A DNA stretch of 64,000 nt from Exobacillus caeni (GCF_005747095.1 NZ_SWLG01000001.1:1-64000); one strand, 5' to 3'. Counted from the stretch's first letter, positions 24,400 to 33,889 are shown. Notes: generated by a model from the letters alone, not told the origin. Made by a program: numbers and translations.

Positions 24400-25111
24400 A
24401 AACTCTCCGTTACCGATTTATTATCAAATTGAAGAAGAAATCAAAAGGCAAATTGATAGTGGTGAACTCTCCCCTGGTGAGATGCTTCCCTCAGAGCGGG
24501 AGTTCGCTGAAAAATATGCGATAAGCAGAATGACCGTCAGGCAGGCGATCACAAACCTTGTAAATGAAGGATTGTTAGTTCGCCAAAAAGGAAGAGGAAC
24601 ATTTGTACAGCGGAAGAAAATTGAGCAGGAATTAAAAGGATTAACAAGTTTTTCAGAACAAATGAGATCAAGGGGAATGGAACCGAGCACAAAGCTAATC
24701 GAATTTAATGTTGTTCAAGCGAGTGAAAGGGTAGCCCGGGCTCTGCAGGTAAACATTGGTTCAGAAGTATATGAACTAAAGCGCCTTCGCCTCGCAGATC
24801 AAATGCCGATGGCCCTGGAGACTGCCTACCTTGTGCAGGAAAACTTTCCTTATTTAAATAAAGAAGTGGCAAAAGGATCCCTTTACGAATATGTCGAAAA
24901 TACGATTGGCGTTTCGATCGATTACGCAACCCAAACAGTGGACGCTTCGATCGCTAATAAATTCGAAGCAGATGCACTGGAGATTTCTGAAGGCGATCCG
25001 GTCCTGGTGATCCACCGGCTCGCATATCTAAGCAATGAAAAACCGATGGAATTCGTAAAAACCATATACCGAGCCGACCGCTATACGTTTAGCGTCGATG
25101 TAAAAAGATAA
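24389..25111 (+). CDS. nagR: GntR family repressor NagR (YvoA)
   Basis: It is a 240-aa GntR/HutC-type regulator: a winged helix at residues 1-75 (LPSEREFAEKYAISRMTVRQ) and an UTRA effector domain from about 95. In B. subtilis NagR responds to GlcN-6-P or GlcNAc-6-P and represses nagAB and nagP. The GTG start at 24389 overlaps nagB. It is third in the nag operon and likely controls itself through the dre site at 22396-22410. Confidence 0.92.
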   Translation: MVNKNSPLPIYYQIEEEIKRQIDSGELSPGEMLPSEREFAEKYAISRMTVRQAITNLVNEGLLVRQKGRGTFVQRKKIEQELKGLTSFSEQMRSRGMEPSTKLIEFNVVQASERVARALQVNIGSEVYELKRLRLADQMPMALETAYLVQENFPYLNKEVAKGSLYEYVENTIGVSIDYATQTVDASIANKFEADALEISEGDPVLVIHRLAYLSNEKPMEFVKTIYRADRYTFSVDVKR

Positions 25112-25147
25112 GAAGAGGTTAACTCGATGGGGTTATCCTCTTTTTTA
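25112..25147 (+). terminator. Terminator of nagABR
   Basis: AAGAGGTTAAC / GTTATCCTCTT (one mismatch) followed by TTTTTT. Confidence 0.75.
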
Positions 25148-25149
25148 AT

Positions 25150-25198
25150 GGGGTCTGACCCCGCAATTTTTGTGGATAACTTAGCAAGGCGGGGTCAG
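25150..25198. repeat. GGGGTCTGACCCC palindromic repeat, copy 1
   Basis: The 13-mer palindrome GGGGTCTGACCCC (25150-25162), then TGTGGATAAC (25171-25180) and a third GGGGTCAG (25191-25198). The palindrome and the TGTGGATAAC tail recur, in the same orientation, at 48836-48866. It fills the gap between nagR and nagP. Confidence 0.75.
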
Positions 25199-25311
25199 TT
25201 TTTAAAAATTTCTTTTGGCAGGGATGAAAGAATTGTGGAAAAGCCTCATATTCATGTAAGGAACGGGCTGTGCCCATTCAGACATCATGAATTATGGGGA
25301 GGTAGGTTGAA

Positions 25312-26664
25312 ATGCTCGGATTTTTGCAACGGATTGGGCGCGCTTTGATGCTGCCGATTGCTGTGCTTCCTGCTGCTGCGTTATTGCTGCGTTTGGGTCA
25401 ACCAGATTTACTTGATATACCTTTTGTGGCTGCTGCGGGGAACGCCATTTTCGCTAACCTGGCAATCTTATTTGCGATCGGTGTGGCGATCGGGCTTTCG
25501 AAAGATGGGAACGGGGCTGCGGGGCTAGCTGGAGCTGTGGGCTATTTTGTGTTAACGCAGGGTACACAGGCTGTTAATGAAGACATTAACATGGCGATCC
25601 TCGGAGGGATTTTATCTGGTATTGTCGGGGGATTGATGTATAACCGTTTTTCTGAAACAGAGCTTCCTGATTGGCTCGGCTTTTTCAGCGGGAAGCGGTT
25701 TGTGCCGATTGTAACAGCGGCGCTTATGGTAGTGCTTGCAGGTGTTTTCGGTTTTGTATGGCCGCCTATTCAGGATGGCATCAATTCGATCGGCCAATGG
25801 ATCATCGATGCCGGAGCACTGGGTGTCGGGGTATTCGGCTTCCTTAACCGTTTGTTGATTCCAGTCGGGTTACATCATGTTTTAAATAGCTTAGTCTGGT
25901 TTGTTTTCGGAGAGTATAATGGGGCAACGGGTGACTTGAACCGTTTCTTTGCAGGCGATCCATCGGCTGGAATCTTTATGGCAGGATTTTTCCCGATCAT
26001 GATGTTCGGACTCCCGGGCGCATGTCTCGCAATGATTGCTGCAGCGAAAAGAGTAAACAGAAAAGCGGTTACGGGAATGTTGATCGGTATTGCATTTACC
26101 TCTTTTTTAACAGGTATCACCGAGCCGGTTGAATTTGCCTTCATGTTCCTGTCCCCGCTTCTATACCTTGTGCATGCATTATTGACCGCTTCATCGATGA
26201 TGGTTGCCTATGCTCTTGATATTCATCACGGATTTGGATTTTCAGCAGGAGCGATCGACTTTTTCCTCAACCTTGGACTATCGCAAAGACCGTGGCTCCT
26301 TTTTGCTGTGGGAATTGTATATGGCGCCACTTATTTTGTCGTCTTCTATTTCTTGATCAAGTTCTTTGACTTAAAAACACCTGGACGCGAAGACGATGAC
26401 ATGGTCGGAGAGGCTACTGTAGCAAATTATGATGAAACTGCCATGAGCTATATCGAAGCGCTCGGAGGAAAAGATAACATCGAAACGCTTGATAACTGTA
26501 TAACCCGTTTAAGGCTGAAAGTAGCAGACATTTCGCACGTGGATGAAGACCGTTTAAAGAAAATCGGCGCAAGGGGTGTTATCAAGCTTAGTGACAGGGA
26601 ACTTCAGGTAGTAGTAGGAACTAATGTGGAATTTATCGCGAACAAGATGAAAAAATATTTATAA
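25312..26664 (+). CDS. nagP: PTS N-acetylglucosamine transporter, EIICB
   Basis: It is a 450-aa permease of the glucose/GlcNAc PTS family that imports and phosphorylates N-acetylglucosamine. Residues 1-360 form EIIC with multiple spans and the conserved GITEPVEFAFMF; residues about 375-450 are EIIB with the phosphorylated cysteine in LDNCITRLRL. No EIIA domain is present, as in B. subtilis NagP. The ribosome binding site is GGGGAGG. It is separate from nagABR by a terminator, but the two units make a complete GlcNAc uptake and catabolic route. Confidence 0.93.
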   Translation: MLGFLQRIGRALMLPIAVLPAAALLLRLGQPDLLDIPFVAAAGNAIFANLAILFAIGVAIGLSKDGNGAAGLAGAVGYFVLTQGTQAVNEDINMAILGGILSGIVGGLMYNRFSETELPDWLGFFSGKRFVPIVTAALMVVLAGVFGFVWPPIQDGINSIGQWIIDAGALGVGVFGFLNRLLIPVGLHHVLNSLVWFVFGEYNGATGDLNRFFAGDPSAGIFMAGFFPIMMFGLPGACLAMIAAAKRVNRKAVTGMLIGIAFTSFLTGITEPVEFAFMFLSPLLYLVHALLTASSMMVAYALDIHHGFGFSAGAIDFFLNLGLSQRPWLLFAVGIVYGATYFVVFYFLIKFFDLKTPGREDDDMVGEATVANYDETAMSYIEALGGKDNIETLDNCITRLRLKVADISHVDEDRLKKIGARGVIKLSDRELQVVVGTNVEFIANKMKKYL

Positions 26665-26712
26665 AGAATACCTGAAGTTGAAAGTAAACCCATGAAAGTT
26701 AAAAGTAAAATA

Positions 26713-26733
26713 CAGAATGTTATAGAAATTCTG
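26713..26733. promoter_or_regulatory. Inverted repeat near a -10 box before the uncharacterised barrel gene
   Basis: CAGAAT-n9-ATTCTG (26713-26733) sits just upstream of TATAAT (26744-26749). The position suggests an operator for the next gene, but no known regulator is matched. Confidence 0.35.
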
Positions 26734-26763
26734 CTAAAACACTTATAATAGGAATGAAGATGT

Positions 26764-26791
26764 TAAACTCCGGCATTTATCCGCCGGAGTT
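26764..26791 (+). other. Leader stem-loop
   Basis: AAACTCCGGC / GCCGGAGTTT is a perfect 10-bp hairpin between TATAAT and the next gene. There is no T run after it, so it is more likely a leader RNA element than a terminator. Confidence 0.5.
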
Positions 26792-26865
26792 TACCTGCTC
26801 AAGTGGGATGGACAGGCTATTTAAAGGAACAATGAGGCAATAAACTAAAAAAAGAGGTGCTAAAG

Positions 26866-27783
26866 ATGAAACGATTACTGGATTGCAATGCTTCAGATTT
26901 CAAGAAAATGAATGCTGCTCAGTTGAAACAGTCGATTGCTGCATCAGAAGGCCGTGTTATGCTATCAGAAGTCATCACCTCCGTTTCACCGCTTTACCCG
27001 CAAGTGACAAACGCTGAAATGGCAGGAGCGTTCGGGGCAGACCTTTTACTTTTTAATCTATTTGATGTGTTTCATCCAAAGGTGGAAGGGTTCAGTGACC
27101 AGGAAGATTATGAAGTGATACATAAGTTGAAAGAAATGACAGGAAGGCCGATAGGCTTAAACCTGGAACCTGTTGATCAAAGCGCCGATGCAATCGAAAG
27201 TTTGCTTGAATTGCCAGAGGGAAGAACAGCGTCCGAAGCTTCTTTTAAAAAGGTGAAGGAACTCGGGTTTGATTTTGTTTGCCTGACAGGGAATCCCAAG
27301 ACGGGTGTTACAAATAAAGCGATCATTGAATCGATAAAACTTGCTTCGAACATACTGGGCGACGATGTGTTGATTATGGCAGGTAAGATGCATGGGGCAG
27401 GAGTAAGAGGCGATATCGGGGAAGGAATAATTTCAGATGATGTACTTACTGACTTTATAGACTCTGGCGCCGATGTAATTTTGCTTCCTTCTCCGGGAAC
27501 GGTTCCGGGAATAACCGTCGACAGCATGGTTAAAAAGGTTCGTGTTGTAAGAGAAAAGGGCGCGCTTACGATGCTTACGATCGGCACGAGCCAGGAGGGA
27601 GCTGACGAAGATACCATTCGCCAGATTGCGCTTCAAAATAAAATGGTAGGAGCGGATATTCATCATATCGGTGATGCGGGATACAGCGGAATCGCCGCTC
27701 CTGAAAACATTCTGGCATACTCGATCGCGATACGCGGAAAACGCCACACGTATATACGGATGGCATCATCTTCACAACGGTAA
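26866..27783 (+). CDS. Uncharacterised barrel-like protein next to sugar PTS genes (DUF7916-like)
   Basis: It is a 305-aa cytoplasmic protein with alternating strands and helices suggesting a TIM barrel: strand ends at FGADLLLFNLFD, GRPIGLNLEP, GFDFVCLTGNPKTGVT, GDDVLIMAGKMH and GADVILLPSPGTVPG, with MVGADIHHIGDAGYSG near the end. The repeated glycine-rich strand ends resemble phosphate-binding sites. I do not recognise a reaction; it may belong to the DUF7916 family often found next to PTS genes. Start ATG 26866 follows AGAGGTG. It has its own promoter and terminator. Confidence 0.65.
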   Translation: MKRLLDCNASDFKKMNAAQLKQSIAASEGRVMLSEVITSVSPLYPQVTNAEMAGAFGADLLLFNLFDVFHPKVEGFSDQEDYEVIHKLKEMTGRPIGLNLEPVDQSADAIESLLELPEGRTASEASFKKVKELGFDFVCLTGNPKTGVTNKAIIESIKLASNILGDDVLIMAGKMHGAGVRGDIGEGIISDDVLTDFIDSGADVILLPSPGTVPGITVDSMVKKVRVVREKGALTMLTIGTSQEGADEDTIRQIALQNKMVGADIHHIGDAGYSGIAAPENILAYSIAIRGKRHTYIRMASSSQR

Positions 27784-27792
27784 TAGGGTTGA

Positions 27793-27828
27793 AAGGCTCG
27801 GCTATTAGCCGGGCTTTCTTTTTTTATG
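27793..27828 (+). terminator. Terminator of the barrel gene
   Basis: AAAGGCTCGGCT / AGCCGGGCTTT with a 3-nt loop and a T-rich tail. Confidence 0.85.
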
Positions 27829-27887
27829 CAGGTATTCTTCTCGTTTTAATGAATGTATGTGTTGGAAAAACATTTAGGAGGGAGATA

Positions 27888-28394
27888 ATGAAAGAAAAAA
27901 ATAAGTTTTCTAAGCTTTTGTATTTTATTGGTTTTGGAATATTGTTATGTGGATTTATCATTGGTTTAATGCAGGCCGAAGATGGTTTTATTGCTTTTTT
28001 TACACCTGTGGTTGCCGCAGCTTTTCTTGGAGTCATTTATATAGCGTTGGGTGAAATCATTGATCGGTTAAACAGGCTGGAACAAAACCCGGCGGTCAAT
28101 ACTTTATCTCAGAGAGAGCCAGATTGTTCTATAAGTTCTGAAATAGACATTCAAGATAACACAGAATGGACTTTTGAACGAATAAACCAGTATTTTAAAC
28201 AAAATGACAGAGAGGTAACGGATGTACAGGCAACCCCTGAACCTGACCTCTTCCTTATAAAATGGGGTTCATCTTACCGTTTAGTTTCTGTAAAAAGAGG
28301 TATCCCGGTTGTCGTTCCGAAAGAGAAGCTGTCAAAGCACCCTGAACTTGTCAGGTGGCTGGCAGATAATCCGGAGATATCAAAACAATTTTAA
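27888..28394 (+). CDS. Hypothetical protein with two membrane spans
   Basis: It is a 168-aa protein. Two N-terminal spans (about residues 10-25 and 33-52) are followed by a soluble domain of about 110 aa with the well-conserved-looking C-terminal segment PDLFLIKWGSSYRLVSV and an acidic helix before it. I do not recognise a family. ATG 27888 follows AGGAGGGAG; an upstream frame start at 27789 lies inside the preceding terminator. It is monocistronic as far as I can see. Confidence 0.65.
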   Translation: MKEKNKFSKLLYFIGFGILLCGFIIGLMQAEDGFIAFFTPVVAAAFLGVIYIALGEIIDRLNRLEQNPAVNTLSQREPDCSISSEIDIQDNTEWTFERINQYFKQNDREVTDVQATPEPDLFLIKWGSSYRLVSVKRGIPVVVPKEKLSKHPELVRWLADNPEISKQF

Positions 28395-28553
28395 GCTTAA
28401 CATCCACATCAAATAGTAAAGACTCTTTCTGGATTTTCGCCATAAGTGTGTACATGCATGTGTCAAAAATTGTTATCCTTGTCCAGTTTACAGGTTGTCT
28501 CCGAGTGGAATAGGTATACCACCAGAATACATAAATGAGTGGAGGACGAAGGG

Positions 28554-29786
28554 ATGAAAAAGCCTATTCATATTACATCTGAGATTGGAACATTGAAAAA
28601 GGTATTGCTGCACCGGCCAGGTAAAGAGATTGATAACTTAACACCTGAATACCTTGAACGGCTTCTTTTTGATGACATTCCTTTTTTGCCAAAGATGCAG
28701 GAAGAGCATGACCAGTTTGCAGAAACATTGCGAAACAGAGGGATAGAGGTTGTCTACCTTGAAAATTTAACAGCAGAAGCTTTAAGAACGGAAGAACTGC
28801 GCCGACAATTTGTAGAGAAAGTTTTGTATAACAGCAAGTATAAGGAAAACGGGGCTTACGAGCATCTTAAAAACTATTTGCTTGATTTGCCAAACGACGA
28901 ACTTGTTCAAAAGGTAATGTCAGGTGTGTTGAAAAAAGAGATTCAGAAGAATAAACGGAAACACCTTTATGAAATAATGGAGGCACATGATCCATTTTAT
29001 TTGGATCCGATGCCGAACCTGGTGTTTACAAGAGATCCTGCTGCAGGAATAGGGAACGGTGTATCTATCAGCAGGATGTATAGTGAAGCAAGAAGAAGAG
29101 AAAGCCAGTTTGTTAGAACGATTATCAACCACCACCCGGACTTCACTGACGACGAAATACCAGAGTGGTTTTCAGAGGAGAGCCTTGTTCCAATGGAAGG
29201 AGGGGACCAGCTCGTTTTAAGCGACCGGGTTGTAGCGGTTGGGGTAAGTGCCAGAACGTCGCCTCTTGCCATTGAAAAGCTAGCTGAAAATTTGCTGAAC
29301 AGCAGTGGATACGAGAAAGTAGTTGCGATCGAGATACCGAAGTCGAGAGCTTTCATGCATCTTGATACGGTATTTACAATGGTTGATCATGATAAATTTG
29401 CGATACACCATGCCATCCAGGGTCCAGCAGGTAAAATGAATATTTATATCCTTGAAAAAGGTGCCGATGGAGAGATGCAGATCGAGCACCGTGAAAACCT
29501 TTCGGACGTCTTAAAAGAAGTTCTCTCCCTTAAAAGTATTGTTTTAATACCATGCGGAGGCGGTGACCGGATTGATGCCGCAAGAGAACAATGGAACGAC
29601 GGCTCGAATACACTTGCGATTGCGCCGGGAGTTGTCGTAACCTACGATCGAAATGTGGTAACAAACCGTGTTCTAAGAGAGCATGGCATCGAAGTGCTGG
29701 AAGTGCCGAGCTCCGAACTGGCACGAGGTAGAGGTGGCCCTCGCTGCATGAGTATGCCGCTTGTACGGGCTTCATTAAGTGATTAG
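28554..29786 (+). CDS. arcA: Arginine deiminase
   Basis: It is a 410-aa enzyme that hydrolyses arginine to citrulline and ammonia. The guanidino-modifying fold residues are visible: LVFTRDP, the histidine in AFMHLDTVF, and the catalytic cysteine in the C-terminal [10 protein letters not shown]. The ATG at 28554 is 8 nt after GGAGG. No ornithine carbamoyltransferase, carbamate kinase or antiporter gene is adjacent, so this is an orphan of the arginine deiminase pathway in this window; the others may lie elsewhere. Confidence 0.93.
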   Translation: MKKPIHITSEIGTLKKVLLHRPGKEIDNLTPEYLERLLFDDIPFLPKMQEEHDQFAETLRNRGIEVVYLENLTAEALRTEELRRQFVEKVLYNSKYKENGAYEHLKNYLLDLPNDELVQKVMSGVLKKEIQKNKRKHLYEIMEAHDPFYLDPMPNLVFTRDPAAGIGNGVSISRMYSEARRRESQFVRTIINHHPDFTDDEIPEWFSEESLVPMEGGDQLVLSDRVVAVGVSARTSPLAIEKLAENLLNSSGYEKVVAIEIPKSRAFMHLDTVFTMVDHDKFAIHHAIQGPAGKMNIYILEKGADGEMQIEHRENLSDVLKEVLSLKSIVLIPCGGGDRIDAAREQWNDGSNTLAIAPGVVVTYDRNVVTNRVLREHGIEVLEVPSSELARGRGGPRCMSMPLVRASLSD

Positions 29787-29882
29787 CAAAAACAGCAAAC
29801 TAATGATTTACAGGGAATCCAACCATTTACCCTCCCAGATTAAGAACTAACCTTGCGAATAGATGTTGGGAGGGGGGAAATT

Positions 29883-30209
29883 ATGCTTGAAATCAGAGAG
29901 ATAGGAACAAAACAGAACGGATTGAATTTGAACTGCTACGAGCTTGTTAAACTTATGGAAGAGCATCCGCTGGACCCAATGTTTGAAGACTGCGGAAATT
30001 TTATAATGCCATACAAGCCGTTACAGTGGACTGCAGAAACAAAGCGGTATATCGGCTGTAAAACGTTCTTTGGCGATTTTGCGACGATCAATTGCCGATT
30101 TTATATATTAACAGATGAAAAAACAGTTATTGATAAACTGGTGAGTGCTATTCGACTGAATCAAGAGCGCGAGGATTACAGGCGATTAAAAAAGCTGATG
30201 TATCGCTAA
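29883..30209 (+). CDS. Hypothetical protein, 108 aa
   Basis: It is a soluble-looking protein beginning MLEIREIGTKQNGLNLNCYELVKLM and ending in a basic helix. It has three cysteines (positions about 19, 37, 59) and no known motif. ATG 29883 follows a very strong GGGAGGGGGG; a GTG-like upstream start at 29853 is less likely. No family is recognised and neighbours give no clue. Confidence 0.6.
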   Translation: MLEIREIGTKQNGLNLNCYELVKLMEEHPLDPMFEDCGNFIMPYKPLQWTAETKRYIGCKTFFGDFATINCRFYILTDEKTVIDKLVSAIRLNQEREDYRRLKKLMYR

Positions 30210-30324
30210 AGAACGCCTTCTATTATTGCCTTTCTATCATATGTTTTATTGTGTGAAGAGTTGAAATGAGTGCGTAACTAGCTTATGATACAAAAAACTG
30301 ATAGAAAAAAGGAGGACCTCGAGA

Positions 30325-30585
30325 ATGGATTTAGAGAAATTGCAGGAACAAATGGATGGCTTACTTGAAAAGTATACGGAAAACCTTTTAGGAGAAACAA
30401 ATTCTGATTTAAAGGAAAAGGTTAAAATCTGGGCATTGTATATGCATATCTCAAAGTCGATGGGTCCGCTCGCCAGGCACTGGAATGAAGAGTATCCAGA
30501 TGCAAAGGAATCTATGAAGGAACTTGTCGGGGAGATTAAAGCCCTCAATGAAAAACACCGGGAAAATCAACGAATAAAAAAGTAA
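30325..30585 (+). CDS. yusU: YusU-like protein (DUF2573)
   Basis: It is an 86-aa helical protein. The sequence QMDGLLEKYTENLLG followed by KSMGPLARHWNEEYPDA matches the YusU/DUF2573 family. Function is unknown. AAAGGAGG precedes the ATG by 11 nt. In B. subtilis yusU lies in the same yus region as the fad genes found from 35 kb on in this window, though not adjacent there. Confidence 0.75.
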   Translation: MDLEKLQEQMDGLLEKYTENLLGETNSDLKEKVKIWALYMHISKSMGPLARHWNEEYPDAKESMKELVGEIKALNEKHRENQRIKK

Positions 30586-30591
30586 TCGCAA

Positions 30592-30625
30592 ACAGGCATA
30601 CTCATATGCTTGTTTATTTTTTTGG
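30592..30625 (+). terminator. Terminator of yusU-like gene
   Basis: AAACAGGCATA / TATGCTTGTTT with a short loop and TTTTTTT. Confidence 0.88.
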
Positions 30626-30673
30626 GGTAACAGGAATAGATAATCATGATGGTAATAAAGCAGGTGATAGTAA

Positions 30674-31735
30674 TTGTTCGAAACAGAATTTATCAATGAA
30701 TTTTTTAAGGACTTGTCACCAAGGGAAGTAGGCCTTTTTTTTGTTTTTCTCGCTCTCTTAGTTGGCGGTAAATGGGTGGTTATGCTTGTACTAAGGATAG
30801 CAGCAAAAAAACGCCCTTCTTTAAAAGATAGAGTGATTCCGGCTGCAAACTCTATATTGAATTGGTTAACATTTTACGGATCGATTTTATTGTTTCTATT
30901 ATATTTTTCAAAACAAAAATGGCTGTTTTACACATTGTATACATCCGGTGACCTGGATGTAACGATGTTCCTAATAATTGTGGCATTCATGATCGTTTCA
31001 CTTGGATACCAGATTGCCAGAATGATAATAAAATTTATCATGCCTTCTGTCTATGACTTCTATGATGTGGACCGAGGATTGAGCTATACATTAAACAGAA
31101 TCATTTATTATTTAATTTTGTTTGCCGCCCTTGCTTTTAGCTTTTCTACAGTCGGGCTTGACCTAACGGCAATTGGAGCTATATTCGGCGTGTTAGGGAT
31201 CGGTATCGGGTTCGGTATGCGGAACATCGCTGCAAACTTTGTTTCGGGTATTATTATTTTATTTGAACGCCCGATCGAGATCGGTGAGATGATTCAGCTG
31301 GACGGCAAGATTGGCAAAGTAGAGAGGATAAGGCTGAGATCCACTATCGTCAGGACCGCAAAGGAAGGAACGCTAATTGTCCCGAACCAGCATTTTATTG
31401 AGCAGGTTATAAAAAACCGGACTGGTTCAGAGATGATGGCCTCTGTTACGGTCAGCATCACGTATGGAACTGATACGGAAGAAGTGGAGAGGCTGTTGAA
31501 GATTGCAGTAGAACAACAAAAGGGGCATTTCGAGGGTATTCTTGATTTTCCGGAGCCAGATATTCGATTTGTTAATTTTCGCGATAAGGCACTCGATTTT
31601 TTGGTAGAAGTCCCAGTGGTGAATTTTGATACAAAGGAAAAGGTGGAGAGCAGGCTTCGACATTCGATCGCAGAGCTGTTCTGGAAACACGGGATCGAGC
31701 TTGCTTCAGCGTATATAGAGCGCGGGGAGTATTGA
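30674..31735 (+). CDS. Small-conductance mechanosensitive channel (MscS family)
   Basis: It is a 353-aa membrane protein. Four to five spans precede the MscS pore helix, whose glycine/alanine pattern is IGAIFGVLGIGIGFGMRNIAAN (residues about 172-193), then the beta domain FERPIEIGEMIQLDG and a cytoplasmic C-terminal cage. It opens on membrane tension to release solutes. Start TTG 30674 follows CAGGTGAT. The gene ends before an inverted repeat and the shared terminator at 31875. Confidence 0.88.
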   Translation: MFETEFINEFFKDLSPREVGLFFVFLALLVGGKWVVMLVLRIAAKKRPSLKDRVIPAANSILNWLTFYGSILLFLLYFSKQKWLFYTLYTSGDLDVTMFLIIVAFMIVSLGYQIARMIIKFIMPSVYDFYDVDRGLSYTLNRIIYYLILFAALAFSFSTVGLDLTAIGAIFGVLGIGIGFGMRNIAANFVSGIIILFERPIEIGEMIQLDGKIGKVERIRLRSTIVRTAKEGTLIVPNQHFIEQVIKNRTGSEMMASVTVSITYGTDTEEVERLLKIAVEQQKGHFEGILDFPEPDIRFVNFRDKALDFLVEVPVVNFDTKEKVESRLRHSIAELFWKHGIELASAYIERGEY

Positions 31736-31745
31736 GTGAAAGTAG

Positions 31746-31855
31746 ATTGGACATTTTTGCTCTCCCGGGCGCTTCGCTCTTACAAAAAGGTGTGTTCATC
31801 TTTTTAGGGAGAGCAAAGATGTGACGCTTCGTGGTCCTATTTTTGAAGTCCAATT
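31746..31855. repeat. Nested hairpin, MITE-like
   Basis: ATTGGAC (31746-31752) pairs with GTCCAAT (31849-31855), and TTTGCTCTCCC (31756-31766) pairs with GGGAGAGCAAA (31807-31817). The stretch CATTTTTGCTCTCCC is repeated exactly at 7166-7180. No gene is present. Confidence 0.65.
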
Positions 31856-31874
31856 TTAAAACAGGTCTTCTACC

Positions 31875-31910
31875 ATAACGAAAGGCAGCCCGGTGGCTGC
31901 CTTTCGTTAT
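31875..31910. terminator. Bidirectional terminator mscS / S9 peptidase
   Basis: ATAACGAAAGGCAGCC / GGCTGCCTTTCGTTAT is a perfect 16-bp hairpin with a 4-nt loop. The right arm overlaps the stop codon of the peptidase gene. T runs are short. Confidence 0.75.
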
Positions 31911-33889
31911 GCTCGGTATTTGTTAAACCATCCTGTGATTTCTTCGAGTCTTTTTATTCTGTTTTTTGGTTTTCCGGAGCGGGAGAGGTTGTGGTTTTCT
32001 CCTTTGAAGCGGATGAGTCTTGTGTCTACGCCTAGCCTCTTTAATGCGATATACCATTGTTCAGCCTGTTCCATCGGACATCTCAGGTCTTCTTCACTGT
32101 GAATGATATTTGTCGGTGTTTTAACGTTTTTTGCATAACGGATCGGCGAGAATTTCATGATTGTTTCTTCATCTTCCCAAAGGTCAACGTCGCCAAGCTG
32201 AGCTGATCCAAAGTAAAAACCGATATCGCTAGTTCCGAAAAAGCTGTACATATTGCTGATACAACGCTGTGTTACAGCTGCTTTAAAACGGTCGGTTTGG
32301 GAAATGACCATGTTTGTCATAAATCCGCCATAACTGCCGCCTGTTATAAACTGCTGCTCTTTATCAAGATAGTCATAATTTTCAAGAGCATAGTCCAGGC
32401 CTTTTATAATGTCCTCTCTATCCTTGATGCCCCAGTCCCCTACACAGGCTTTAACAAAAAGGTCGCCATAACCGTGGCTTCCCCGAGGGTTCGTATACAC
32501 AACCGCATATCCTTCTGCTGCCAGAAGCTGAAACTCATGGTGAAGAGCGTTTCCATAAGCAGTATGTGGGCCGCCGTGTATTTGAAGGACAACAGGAACT
32601 TTCTCATTTTCCTTCCTGTTCACCGGCGGCAATATCCAGCCCTCGATATCCCAACCATCTGCCCCTTTATAAATAAAGGATTCTGGTTTACTCAATGAAA
32701 TTCCAGCGAAAAGTTCTTCGTTGTGAGATGATATTTGCCTCGTTTCTCCATTTTCTGAAACCCAGACATCACCAGGAGAAAGAGGTGTTGCTTTTACGAA
32801 TGCCAATTTTGTACTTACTCGGTCAAAAGAGCTTATAACAACATTCTCATCAGGCAGTATTCTACGGATTTCTCCGTTTAACGAAACTTCATAAATCCAG
32901 CAGTTACCGCCTACTGTTGCAGTAAAGGTCACATTTTTGCTGTCTTCCGTCCATTTCACCTGATATAACGGAGTATCATAGCTGGCATCAACACCGACAT
33001 AGTTTCCGACAGGATTGTCTAATTCTTTCGTAAGTTTTGTTGTTTCTCCTGATGAAAGATTGTGAATCCAGACACCTGTCGTTGCAGAGCTTATTTCCCC
33101 TTCTTCGTGTGCAACAAAAGCAAGATAGCTGCCATCAGGTGAAAGGTCAGGCGACAGAAGGAATCCTTTTCCTTCGACGATCTGTTTCGTTTCTTTTGTT
33201 CCCAGGTCAAAGCGGTAAATATCATTTAGATCAACAAGCTCCCGGTCGTCATCTTTATTAGCGAGATAATAGATACTATCTCCTGTTGGGGAAAACAGCG
33301 GTCCGGAATGGTTAAAGTCGCCTTCTGTGATCCTGGTAACAGCTTTAGATGATAATTCAATGATAAAAAGATGGGAAAACCCGTCATAGAATCCGACGCC
33401 ATCCCCTTTATAGCGGAGTCTTGTCACAACCGTATAACCTTTTTCCTCGTCTTCTTTTTCGTCTTTGTCATCTGAGTTGGCTGATCTGTCTTCCGTAACT
33501 TTGCCAACAAACGTTAGCCTGGTGCCATCAGGAGACCAGTTGAAATCGCTGACTCCATCTTCCAGGTCCGTAAGCTGGAAGGCCTCCCCTCCCGAAAATG
33601 GCAGGATCCAGATCTGGCTTTTTCCTGTACGATTAGAAAGAAACGCAAGGTATGTACCATCAGGTGACCATTTCGGATTATGATCCTTTACAAGCTTTTT
33701 CTCAGCAGAGTAAGGGTATGTAAGCTGCCTGGTTTGTTCCCCGTTATGCAAATAAAGAGAGGAAGAATAGCCGTTCTCTTCTTTGCTAACTTCTGTTAAA
33801 ACATAAACAATATTCTTTCCATCCGGTGAAATAGTAGGGCTGCCGGAAAATTTCATTTGGTAAAGATCTTCTTTTTGTATTGTTCTCAT
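31907..33889 (-). CDS. yuxL: S9 family prolyl oligopeptidase / acylaminoacyl peptidase (YuxL-like)
   Basis: It is a 660-aa serine peptidase. Residues 1-400 form a beta-propeller with repeated WSPDG-type motifs (KWSPDGTYLAF, NWSPDGTRLTF), and residues about 410-660 are an alpha/beta hydrolase. The catalytic serine lies in GGSYGGF, the aspartate in HSEEDLRCP and the histidine in GENHNLSRSGKP. It cleaves short or N-acylated peptides. No signal peptide is seen, so it is cytoplasmic. Confidence 0.9.
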   Translation of the reverse strand: MRTIQKEDLYQMKFSGSPTISPDGKNIVYVLTEVSKEENGYSSSLYLHNGEQTRQLTYPYSAEKKLVKDHNPKWSPDGTYLAFLSNRTGKSQIWILPFSGGEAFQLTDLEDGVSDFNWSPDGTRLTFVGKVTEDRSANSDDKDEKEDEEKGYTVVTRLRYKGDGVGFYDGFSHLFIIELSSKAVTRITEGDFNHSGPLFSPTGDSIYYLANKDDDRELVDLNDIYRFDLGTKETKQIVEGKGFLLSPDLSPDGSYLAFVAHEEGEISSATTGVWIHNLSSGETTKLTKELDNPVGNYVGVDASYDTPLYQVKWTEDSKNVTFTATVGGNCWIYEVSLNGEIRRILPDENVVISSFDRVSTKLAFVKATPLSPGDVWVSENGETRQISSHNEELFAGISLSKPESFIYKGADGWDIEGWILPPVNRKENEKVPVVLQIHGGPHTAYGNALHHEFQLLAAEGYAVVYTNPRGSHGYGDLFVKACVGDWGIKDREDIIKGLDYALENYDYLDKEQQFITGGSYGGFMTNMVISQTDRFKAAVTQRCISNMYSFFGTSDIGFYFGSAQLGDVDLWEDEETIMKFSPIRYAKNVKTPTNIIHSEEDLRCPMEQAEQWYIALKRLGVDTRLIRFKGENHNLSRSGKPKNRIKRLEEITGWFNKYRA

